The notes under the pieces: generated by a model
The model's input: the letters and a program-made list of their open reading frames with translations, nothing else
The model's database searches: none
Told to the model about the DNA's origin: nothing
Source of the DNA: Methanomicrobiales archaeon
GTDB lineage: Archaea; Halobacteriota; Methanomicrobia; Methanomicrobiales; Methanospirillaceae
Direction of reading: 5' to 3'
NCBI GenBank assembly: GCA_012520015.1
Contig: JAAYPD010000322.1
Location: forward strand, 1 to 5,001
DNA: 5,001 nucleotides
Shown: positions 1 through 5,001 of the stretch, in pieces
Layout of the letters: the number at the start of each line of letters is the position of its first letter
Position numbering within the stretch: position 1 is the first letter of the stretch
Position numbers and translations under genes: made by a program

Positions 1-1743
1 TACAAAAGGGAATCTGAAAAAACAATCGCTCTTGCAAGGGAAAATAAAATAACTGAAGCAGTTAATTCTCTTTCTGCCGGAACAAAACTGGCAAATTACC
101 GGGCTCAATGTAATGAGGCACTTAAAACCCTGATGGATACAAATCTGAAAGTTGCCGGACAGATAAAAACAGATAACGAAAATAACGCAAATACTGCAAA
201 AACTACGATGATCATTATCACTATCATCGGCGCAATCATCGGTATCGGGTTTGCCATTGCTTTAACAAGGAGTATCACCGGCCCGCTTGGCAAAACCGTT
301 GAGATGATAGATGAGATGGGACACGGACATCTTGGCATGAGGCTTACCATGGAGAGGAAGGATGAAATTGGCATCCTTGCCAGAACGATGGACTCATTTG
401 CCAATAATCTTCAGCATGAGGTTATCGGGATCATGAAGAGTATCGCTGCCGGTGAGAAGGTTATGTCAGTTCCTATCATGGACGACCGGGATGAGATCGG
501 ACCTGCACTGAAAAAGACCGCTGATACCATCAATGATCTGATAGAAGAGACGAAGACCCTGGCACATGCTGCAGAAGAGGGAAACCTGAACATCCGCGGA
601 GATGCTGACAAATTTAAAGGCGGGTACCGTGAAATCATTGCCGGAATAAATCACACCCTTGAAAATATCATCGAACCAGTCAATGAATCCATGAACCTTG
701 CCGGAGCATATGCCCTTGGAGATTTCTCTGCACGGTTTAGTAAACAAGTTTCAGTGAAAGGAGATTTCATTCCATTCAGGGATGCACTTAATAAAATCGG
801 GGAAGAGACCGGATCAGCTGTCGGTGATGTGAAAAAAGAGGTTGATTCACTCCTTGCCGGCATGGAAGAAACCAGTGCCAGTGTTGAAGAGGTAACCGCC
901 GGAGCACAGAATCTTGCCCATAATGCCGGTGTTGTCAGTGATCTCTCAGAAAAGAGCGGAGACGGCGTAAACCAGGTTCTTAAGGCTATGAATGATCTGT
1001 CAACCACAGTATCTGAAGTAGCAACCCAGGCAAATGAAGTGGCCAGTCTTGCGCAGGAGACTGATGATCTCTCCAGAGAAGGATCTGAACTTGTCGGAAG
1101 AACGGACATCGGGATGCAGAAGATATCTAATTCCTTTCATGAGACCGACATTGTCATCGGTGAAATCGGAAAGCAAATGGAAGATATCGGAACAATTGTC
1201 AATGTTATCAGTTCAATTGCTGACCAGACCAACCTTCTTGCCCTGAATGCAGCCATAGAAGCAGCACGTGCAGGTGATGCGGGCCTTGGATTTGCGGTTG
1301 TCGCTGACGAAGTGAAATCCCTGGCATTAGAGTCACAGCAGTCAGCTGAAAAGATTGCAAACCTGATTACCGACCTGCAGAAAAAATCACGTGCTGTTAC
1401 AGAGTCCATGAAAACATCGCTGAAGGATGTTGAAGAAGGAAACACCGCCGTTCGGGAGACACTTACCGTCTTTAACAAGATTGCAGATGCGATTGCTAAC
1501 GTTTCTATCAGAGTCGGAGAGGTAGCCGGTGCCAGTGAAGAGCAGGCAGCATCGGTCGAGCAGATAAGCGCCAGTATTCATGAGCTTGGAAATCTCATTG
1601 AACAGGCGGCAAAAGAAGCGATAGATTCTTCTGCAGCTACCGAAGAGGCTTCAGCAGCCCTTGACCAGATAACCAGGGTCATAACCGATGCAACCGCATC
1701 AATAGACCGTATTTCCCAGTCGATGGGAAGATTTACCACCTGA
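1..1743 (+). CDS. Methyl-accepting chemotaxis protein, 5'-truncated by the window edge
   Basis: Transmembrane chemoreceptor that would signal to CheA/CheW and bias the archaellum or flagellum. The frame is open from base 1 and reads Y-K-R-E-S-E without a stop, so the first ATG at 133 is internal, not the start; 580 residues are visible. Residues 1-68 are a helical, charged stretch resembling the last helix of a 4HB-type extracellular sensor domain. Residues 70-88 (MIIITIIGAIIGIGFAIAL) are the second membrane helix. Residues 90 to about 268 contain what look like four consecutive HAMP units, the first two with a DEIG motif. From about 269 to 580 runs the coiled-coil signalling domain, with the hairpin tip DQTNLLALNAAIEAARAG at 408-425 followed by GFAVVADEV. 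Candidate methylation decapeptides are SASVEEVTAG (292-301), AGASEEQAAS (509-518) and SAATEEASAA (544-553). No C-terminal CheR-binding pentapeptide (NWETF type) is present; the protein ends GRFTT. The ligand is unknown because most of the sensor domain is missing. Family assignment is very secure. Confidence 0.96.
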   Translation, partial: YKRESEKTIALARENKITEAVNSLSAGTKLANYRAQCNEALKTLMDTNLKVAGQIKTDNENNANTAKTTMIIITIIGAIIGIGFAIALTRSITGPLGKTVEMIDEMGHGHLGMRLTMERKDEIGILARTMDSFANNLQHEVIGIMKSIAAGEKVMSVPIMDDRDEIGPALKKTADTINDLIEETKTLAHAAEEGNLNIRGDADKFKGGYREIIAGINHTLENIIEPVNESMNLAGAYALGDFSARFSKQVSVKGDFIPFRDALNKIGEETGSAVGDVKKEVDSLLAGMEETSASVEEVTAGAQNLAHNAGVVSDLSEKSGDGVNQVLKAMNDLSTTVSEVATQANEVASLAQETDDLSREGSELVGRTDIGMQKISNSFHETDIVIGEIGKQMEDIGTIVNVISSIADQTNLLALNAAIEAARAGDAGLGFAVVADEVKSLALESQQSAEKIANLITDLQKKSRAVTESMKTSLKDVEEGNTAVRETLTVFNKIADAIANVSIRVGEVAGASEEQAASVEQISASIHELGNLIEQAAKEAIDSSAATEEASAALDQITRVITDATASIDRISQSMGRFTT

Positions 1744-1770
1744 TTGTTCTCTGACATTCCATCCAGCCCT

Positions 1771-1794
1771 TATTTTCTTTTGATAAAATTTTTG
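1771..1794 (+). terminator. Oligo-T termination region after the MCP gene
   Basis: Beginning 27 bases after the MCP stop codon are the T-rich tract TATTTTCTTTT (1771-1781) and a second run of five T (1789-1793). I see no strong GC stem before either tract, so this does not resemble a bacterial intrinsic terminator. It fits the oligo-U release signals of archaeal RNA polymerase. The assignment rests on composition and position only. Confidence 0.4.
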
Positions 1795-1813
1795 ACCATC
1801 TCTGTGTACATAG

Positions 1814-1829
1814 CCCGGGTAATCCGGAT
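1814..1829. promoter_or_regulatory. Two small adjacent palindromes upstream of the livG promoter
   Basis: CCCGGG (1814-1819) and ATCCGGAT (1822-1829) are perfect palindromes two bases apart. They sit next to the purine-rich element that precedes the candidate TATA box of livG, which is a position where an archaeal regulator could act. Both are short and could be chance; no known regulator is recognised from them. Confidence 0.2.
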
Positions 1830-1844
1830 GAAAGGTTTATGATA
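1827..1844 (+). promoter_or_regulatory. Candidate archaeal promoter (BRE + TATA) of livGF
   Basis: A purine-rich stretch GATGAAAGG (starting at 1827) resembles a transcription factor B recognition element. It is followed directly by TTTATGATA (1836-1844), a reasonable TATA-box variant. With the usual spacing of about 25 bases, transcription would start near 1866-1870, giving a short leader of about 20 bases that contains the GGTGA ribosome-binding site. A rival TATA-like element, ATATAC at 1854-1859, would place the start at or beyond the ribosome-binding site, so it is less likely. Confidence 0.4.
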
Positions 1845-1854
1845 CATGCTAACA

Positions 1855-1868
1855 TATACCATGATATA
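1855..1868. promoter_or_regulatory. Imperfect palindrome / direct repeat between promoter and livG start
   Basis: TATACCATGATATA is palindromic at 12 of 14 positions (C at 1859 and A at 1864 do not pair). The same region carries the direct repeat ATATAC at 1854-1859 and 1864-1869, spaced 10 bases, about one helical turn. It lies between the candidate TATA box and the ribosome-binding site, overlapping the expected transcription start, where a repressor could bind. AT-rich promoters often contain such patterns by chance. Confidence 0.22.
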
Positions 1869-1877
1869 CTATCTCAC

Positions 1878-1882
1878 GGTGA
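1878..1882 (+). promoter_or_regulatory. Ribosome-binding site of livG (GGTGA)
   Basis: GGTGA matches the complement of the archaeal 16S rRNA 3' end and lies 6 bases before the ATG at 1889. Its last three bases form an in-frame TGA (1880-1882), which rules out any start further upstream and fixes the livG start at 1889. Confidence 0.75.
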
Positions 1883-1888
1883 ACAATT

Positions 1889-2626
1889 ATGCTCAATGTA
1901 AAATCCGTCTCAAAATCCTTTGGCGGGCTGAAAGCAGTATCCAACGTGGATATGACACTTGGCGAAGGTGAAATTCTGGGACTTGTCGGGCCTAACGGTG
2001 CAGGAAAAACAACACTTCTTAACATGATCTCCGGGGTCTGCCGCCCTGATGCCGGGGGTATATATTTCCAGGATGAAAATATCACCAGGCTCACACTTGA
2101 CGCCATTTGCAAGAAAGGGATTGCGAAAACCTTCCAGCACCCACGCTCTTTTCCAGGACTCTCTGCAAAGGAAGGAGTCATGATAAGTGCTCTTTACGGA
2201 AACGGGCATAAGCCGGGTATGAAAAAAGCACAGGAAGAAGCTGTGGAATGTTTAAGACGCGTGGGATTTCCTGATGACAAGCTGGACTTTCCGCTTGGAA
2301 ACCTCAATACAATCGAACTTCGAAAGACGCAACTTGCCAGGGCTCTTGCATCAGGACCAAAGATGCTTCTTCTTGATGAGATCATGACAGGCCTTACCCC
2401 CGGAGAAGGCAGAGAAGCCATCAGGTTGATCAGGTCCCTTCGTGACGACGGGCTGACAATCCTTATGATCGAACATGTAATGAAGATAATCATGGAGGTT
2501 TCAGACAGGGTAGTAGTGCTTGACCAGGGAGAGAAGATTGCAGAAGGAACCCCACAGGAAGTTGCCGTGAATGGGAGAGTGATTGAGTCATACCTTGGGG
2601 AACAATATCATTTCCAGGAGCACTAA
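1889..2626 (+). CDS. livG: Branched-chain amino acid-type ABC transporter ATPase LivG
   Basis: One of the two cytoplasmic ATPases that drive a HAAT-family importer, pairing with LivF on the membrane subunits LivH and LivM. The 245-residue length is normal for LivG, and the start region (KSFGGLKAVSNVDMTL) matches the family. Walker A is GPNGAGKT at 34-41, the Q-loop glutamine is Q83 (KTFQHPRSF), Walker B is LLLDE at 160-164 with catalytic E164, and the switch histidine is H196 in MIEHVMK. The end, EGTPQEV followed by VIESYLGE, is typical of LivG. Oddities: the ABC signature expected as LSGGQ or LAYGQ reads LNTIE (139-143), and the usual DEP after Walker B reads DEI. A variant with a degenerate signature followed by RK.xLARALA and DExMxGL is, as I recall, found in a LivG subgroup, so this is probably not decay. 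It is followed without spacer by livF. Transport role is secure; exact substrate is not. Confidence 0.93.
   Translation: MLNVKSVSKSFGGLKAVSNVDMTLGEGEILGLVGPNGAGKTTLLNMISGVCRPDAGGIYFQDENITRLTLDAICKKGIAKTFQHPRSFPGLSAKEGVMISALYGNGHKPGMKKAQEEAVECLRRVGFPDDKLDFPLGNLNTIELRKTQLARALASGPKMLLLDEIMTGLTPGEGREAIRLIRSLRDDGLTILMIEHVMKIIMEVSDRVVVLDQGEKIAEGTPQEVAVNGRVIESYLGEQYHFQEH
2616..2620 (+). promoter_or_regulatory. Ribosome-binding site that decides the TTG start of livF
   Basis: AGGAG lies inside the last codons of livG, 6 bases before TTG at 2627. The livG stop TAA occupies 2624-2626 in the same frame, so livF cannot start earlier. The first in-frame ATG (codon 48) lies beyond Walker A, so TTG is the supported start. 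Confidence 0.75.
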
Positions 2627-3319
2627 TTGCTGAATGTTGAAAACCTTTCAGTCTCCTATTCCAACCTGCAGGTACTCTGGGATGTCAGCCTGAAGGTTGG
2701 AAAAGGAGAGATAGTCACTCTTATCGGTTCAAATGGTTCAGGGAAAAGTACTCTTGTCTCCGCCATCATGGGTTTTGTGAAGGCTTCCAGTGGCAGGATA
2801 ACCTTTGCAGACATGCCGATTAACGGTCTTCCAACATATTCTATCGTCCATTACCGCCTGAACATGGTCCCTGAGACAAGAAAACTGTTCGGGAAGATGA
2901 CCGTCAGGGAGAACCTGGAACTTGGATCCTACCTGAATCCCGGGAATTGTGATATTGAATATATCTACTCCCTCTTTCCGGTCTTAAAAGAACGAAAAGA
3001 CCAGCATGCCGGGACGCTCAGCGGTGGAGAGCAGCAGATGCTTGCTATCGGTCGATGCCTGATGTCTGATCCGGAAATGATAATACTTGACGAACCTTCC
3101 CTTGGACTTTCTCCCAAATATGTCCATAATGTCCTTGAAACCATCAGTAAATTAAATAAAGAGGGACTTACCATCCTGCTGGTTGAACAGAATGTCAAGC
3201 GTGCCCTTGAGATATCACACCGTGCCTATATCATCGAGAACGGAAAAATTGTCCTCACCGGCCCTTCAGAGAGCATTATGCATGACGAACATGTAAAAGA
3301 AGTATACCTGGGGATGTAG
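2627..3319 (+). CDS. livF: Branched-chain amino acid-type ABC transporter ATPase LivF
   Basis: Second ATPase of the HAAT-type importer, the expected heterodimer partner of LivG. The 230 residues match the family's usual length. Walker A is GSNGSGKS at 34-41. The LivF-type Q-loop region MVPETRKLF at 80-88 replaces the usual glutamine with V-P-E. The ABC signature LSGGEQQ at 131-137 is intact, Walker B is IILDEP at 152-157 with catalytic E156, and LVEQN at 185-189 has glutamine (Q188) at the switch-histidine position, as is normal for LivF. The ending VKEVYLG is also typical. The start is TTG immediately after the livG TAA, supported by AGGAG 6 bases upstream and by the lack of any in-frame ATG before Walker A. 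It is co-transcribed with livG and converges on livM with 6 bases between the stop codons. Confidence 0.94.
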   Translation: MLNVENLSVSYSNLQVLWDVSLKVGKGEIVTLIGSNGSGKSTLVSAIMGFVKASSGRITFADMPINGLPTYSIVHYRLNMVPETRKLFGKMTVRENLELGSYLNPGNCDIEYIYSLFPVLKERKDQHAGTLSGGEQQMLAIGRCLMSDPEMIILDEPSLGLSPKYVHNVLETISKLNKEGLTILLVEQNVKRALEISHRAYIIENGKIVLTGPSESIMHDEHVKEVYLGM

Positions 3320-3325
3320 CCCTTA

Positions 3326-4318
3326 TCACCCTGTCTTCTCTTTTACCTGCCTTGCCTTCTTCTCCTGTTTTCTCTGCCTGATTCTTCCTGGAAGGCTGAC
3401 AAGTCCTTTTGGCAGGAATATGATCGTCAGGATTAGCAAAACTCCTATAACAATAAACCGTTCATAGGTCAGTCCAAGTGCATTCAGTCCTTCCCAGAGA
3501 AGACTGATGACAACCGTTCCAATTACCGGTCCTGCAAGTGTTCCAAGTCCGCCTGTGATAGAATAAATAATCGGCCAGAAAGAGATATCAGTTCCAAATA
3601 TCTCTGGTGAGATGTACCCGAAATGTGATACCTCAAGGGCACCTGCAATAGCTGTGACAAATGCACTGATCCCAAAAGCAAATAGCTTGAACGGAACCGG
3701 GTTGATGCCAGATGCTTTTGCTTCCACCTCATTCTCCCTGATTGAAGCAAGTGCAAGCCCTATCTTTGACTTTAGCAGTAGATGAAAGAACAGGAGGGAC
3801 GCTACGGCCATTGTAAAGATACAATAGTACTCGACCAGGATTGAACCGGTAACCGATGAAGGGATAAGCTTAGGCACCGCATATCCGTCCCATCCTCCGG
3901 TGATATCACTGAGCTGACTTATCACAACCAGGGTCTGGATGATGACAGCAAATCCGAAAGTTACCATGGCAAGGAACCATTCACGAAGCCTGACACAGGT
4001 CATACCGATAAGAATGCCTATCCCTGCCGTAATACATGCACCGGCAAAGACAGCGATGATGAAAGGTATCCCGGACTTTATCGCAATAAGAGCAGAAAAG
4101 TATCCGCCAAGGCCAAAAAAAGCCGCATGCCCAAGTGAACCCTGGCCTGAAAATGTAAGAAAATTCCAGGCCGAGGCATAGATGATGAATACCAGCATCA
4201 GGATAAGGACCGTCAGGTAATACTGGTTAAATCCCAGAAATAACGGAAGGAGGGCGGTGATGATGAGCACAAATGCGGGAAGCAGGTATCGTCTTCGCTG
4301 ATTGATCCAGGGAATCAT
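3326..4318 (-). CDS. livM: Branched-chain amino acid-type ABC transporter permease LivM
   Basis: One of two membrane permeases forming the translocation path. The 330 residues are strongly hydrophobic, with roughly eight to nine membrane segments. Family landmarks are GQGSLGHAAFFGLGGY (58-73), TGGWDGY (140-146), the cytoplasmic ATPase-contact loop GLALASIRENEVEAKASGIN (187-206), and GGLGTLAGPVIG in the last third. The N-terminus has a short positive patch (QRRR, 7-10). The final 19 residues (312-330) form a highly basic K/R-rich tail likely to be cytoplasmic. The ATG start overlaps the livH stop as ATGA (4315-4318) and has GGAGG 7 bases upstream, indicating translational coupling to livH. The gene points toward livF, on the opposite strand from the ATPase genes. 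Confidence 0.94.
   Translation of the reverse strand: MIPWINQRRRYLLPAFVLIITALLPLFLGFNQYYLTVLILMLVFIIYASAWNFLTFSGQGSLGHAAFFGLGGYFSALIAIKSGIPFIIAVFAGACITAGIGILIGMTCVRLREWFLAMVTFGFAVIIQTLVVISQLSDITGGWDGYAVPKLIPSSVTGSILVEYYCIFTMAVASLLFFHLLLKSKIGLALASIRENEVEAKASGINPVPFKLFAFGISAFVTAIAGALEVSHFGYISPEIFGTDISFWPIIYSITGGLGTLAGPVIGTVVISLLWEGLNALGLTYERFIVIGVLLILTIIFLPKGLVSLPGRIRQRKQEKKARQVKEKTG
3331..3377 (+). terminator. Pyrimidine-rich tract that may end livGF transcription inside livM
   Basis: Just past the livF stop the + strand becomes T/C-rich with several T runs, including TCTTCTCTTTTA (3334-3345) and CTGTTTTCTCT (from 3365). On the other strand the same bases encode the lysine-rich tail of LivM. 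With only 6 intergenic bases, livGF transcripts must terminate inside livM, and this tract is the nearest archaeal-style oligo-U candidate. No convincing hairpin was found. The T runs are interrupted, so strength is uncertain. Confidence 0.3.
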
Positions 4319-5001
4319 TCACATTCCTCCCCAAACAGACCTGTAGGGCGAAAGATAAGGACAATGATCAGGAGGATGAACGATACTGCATCCTTCCATG
4401 CACCTCCAAGTGTAAAAGCGGTCCCGTTTTCCACAAGTCCCACCGCAAGCCCTCCTGCAATGGCACCAGGAATACTACCAAGGCCCCCAAGGATGATGAT
4501 GGCAAATGCCTTGATTGCAGGAATGGATCCCATGTACGGGTTAAAGACCTGGCCGCTGACCGCCCAGAGGGTTCCGGCAGCTCCTGCAAGAGCAGCACCG
4601 ATCCCAAAGGTTATCATGTCCATCCGTTCGACATTGATTCCCATCAGCATTGCACCACTTCTATCCTGGCTGGTTGCCCTGATGGCCCGTCCTGTCCAGG
4701 TATGATAGAGAAAGACGTATAATCCGATGAGCAGTATTGCCGTAACTGACATGATGATCAGGTAATCTGACGGGACATTTATGACACCAAGATCAAGGGT
4801 GATATCCCTGAACGGACTTTGAATAGTCTTCCATTCATCAGTCCATATCCTTGCAGCCAGGTTTTGTATAACATAAATCAGGCCGATACTTACAAAGATC
4901 TCATTTAATTTTCCTGTGCCCAGTATTGGCCTGAAACAGAGTCGTTCCACGATCACCCCAATCACGATAAGAACAGGTATTGAGGCGCAAAGCAGGATAT
5001 A
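4315..5001 (-). CDS. livH: Branched-chain amino acid-type ABC transporter permease LivH, 5'-truncated by the window edge
   Basis: The other membrane permease, partner of LivM. The frame stays open to the right edge (it begins Y-I-L-L-C-A-S-I-P), so the GTG at 4965 is an internal valine, not the start. 228 residues are visible and roughly the first 60-70 are missing, judged from the usual length of about 290-300. Landmarks, numbered from the edge: VERLCFRP (18-25), where LivH proteins have a similar E-R-x-x-x-R-P; the cytoplasmic coupling loop with GRAIRATSQDR (104-114) and LMGINVERM (119-127); GAALAGAAGTLWA (135-147); and ILGGLGSIPGAIAGG (170-184) followed by GLVEN. The C-terminus (FRPTGLFGEE) is typical of the family. 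The stop overlaps the livM start by four bases, so livH is translated first and coupled to livM. The promoter and any substrate-binding protein gene lie beyond the right edge. Confidence 0.94.
   Translation of the reverse strand, partial: YILLCASIPVLIVIGVIVERLCFRPILGTGKLNEIFVSIGLIYVIQNLAARIWTDEWKTIQSPFRDITLDLGVINVPSDYLIIMSVTAILLIGLYVFLYHTWTGRAIRATSQDRSGAMLMGINVERMDMITFGIGAALAGAAGTLWAVSGQVFNPYMGSIPAIKAFAIIILGGLGSIPGAIAGGLAVGLVENGTAFTLGGAWKDAVSFILLIIVLIFRPTGLFGEECE
4326..4330 (-). promoter_or_regulatory. Ribosome-binding site of livM within livH
   Basis: On the minus strand GGAGG lies 7 bases before the livM ATG (4316-4318) and within the last codons of livH. Together with the ATGA stop/start overlap it supports the livM start and coupled translation. 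Confidence 0.75.

Noticed and set aside
70..930. Recurring TGCCGG hexamer in the MCP gene
   Set aside because: It comes from preferred alanine-glycine codon pairs in the reading frame and has no regular spacing, so it is not a repeat element.
651..1109. 152-codon minus-strand frame inside the MCP gene
   Set aside because: It lies entirely antisense to the strongly conserved receptor frame, its serine-rich translation resembles nothing known, and it is explained as a shadow of the MCP codons.
133..1743. MCP starting at the ATG at 133
   Set aside because: The frame is open to base 1 with sensor-domain-like helix sequence upstream. A start at 133 would leave a receptor with no first membrane segment, so the gene is truncated by the window edge.
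1846..1975. Short frame from ATG at 1846/1861 overlapping the livG start (possible leader peptide)
   Set aside because: It runs out of frame through the livG Walker A region, has no ribosome-binding site and has no attenuator structure.
3311..3325. Possible hairpin GGG...CCC at the livF/livM junction
   Set aside because: The stem is only three base pairs with no following T run, too weak to call a terminator.
4364..4705. 113-codon plus-strand frame inside livH
   Set aside because: Antisense to well-conserved LivH; the proline/alanine/methionine-rich product is what the reverse complement of glycine- and isoleucine-rich membrane codons gives.
4315..4965. LivH starting at the GTG at 4965
   Set aside because: The frame continues to 5001 with a hydrophobic segment leading into VERLCFRP, which in LivH proteins is internal.

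Overview
The window looks like part of an archaeal chromosome, most likely a motile methanogen of the Methanomicrobiales (Methanospirillum or Methanoregula type). This is an inference. It rests on a methyl-accepting chemotaxis protein (MCP) with an archaeal-style signalling tip, a GGTGA ribosome-binding site before livG, a plausible BRE/TATA promoter, oligo-T tracts rather than hairpin terminators, and a base composition that is slightly AT-rich by eye. A bacterial origin is not formally excluded.

Layout. Positions 1-1743 (+) hold the 3' part of an MCP gene whose start lies off the left edge. A 145-bp intergenic region (1744-1888) follows, with T-rich tracts behind the MCP, two small palindromes, a candidate promoter and a good ribosome-binding site. 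Positions 1889-3319 (+) hold livG and livF, the two ATPases of a branched-chain-amino-acid-type (HAAT family) ABC importer. They abut with no spacer, and livF starts at TTG. Only 6 bp after livF, and facing it, positions 3326-5001 (-) hold livM and livH, the two membrane permeases. They overlap by ATGA, and livH runs off the right edge.

How the genes work together. LivH and LivM should form the membrane channel, and LivG and LivF the ATPase pair that drives it. The substrate-binding protein (LivK type) is not in the window and would be expected upstream of livH, beyond the right edge. Substrates are probably branched-chain or other hydrophobic amino acids, but the genes seen here cannot fix specificity. 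The MCP is a separate transcription unit; a functional link to the transporter is only a guess from proximity.

The least ordinary points are the tail-to-tail splitting of ATPases from permeases onto opposite strands, the in-frame TAA/TTG junction of livG and livF, the degenerate ABC signature in LivG paired with an intact one in LivF, and a probable four-unit HAMP array in the MCP. I see no mobile element, CRISPR array, RNA gene or clearly new multi-gene system.
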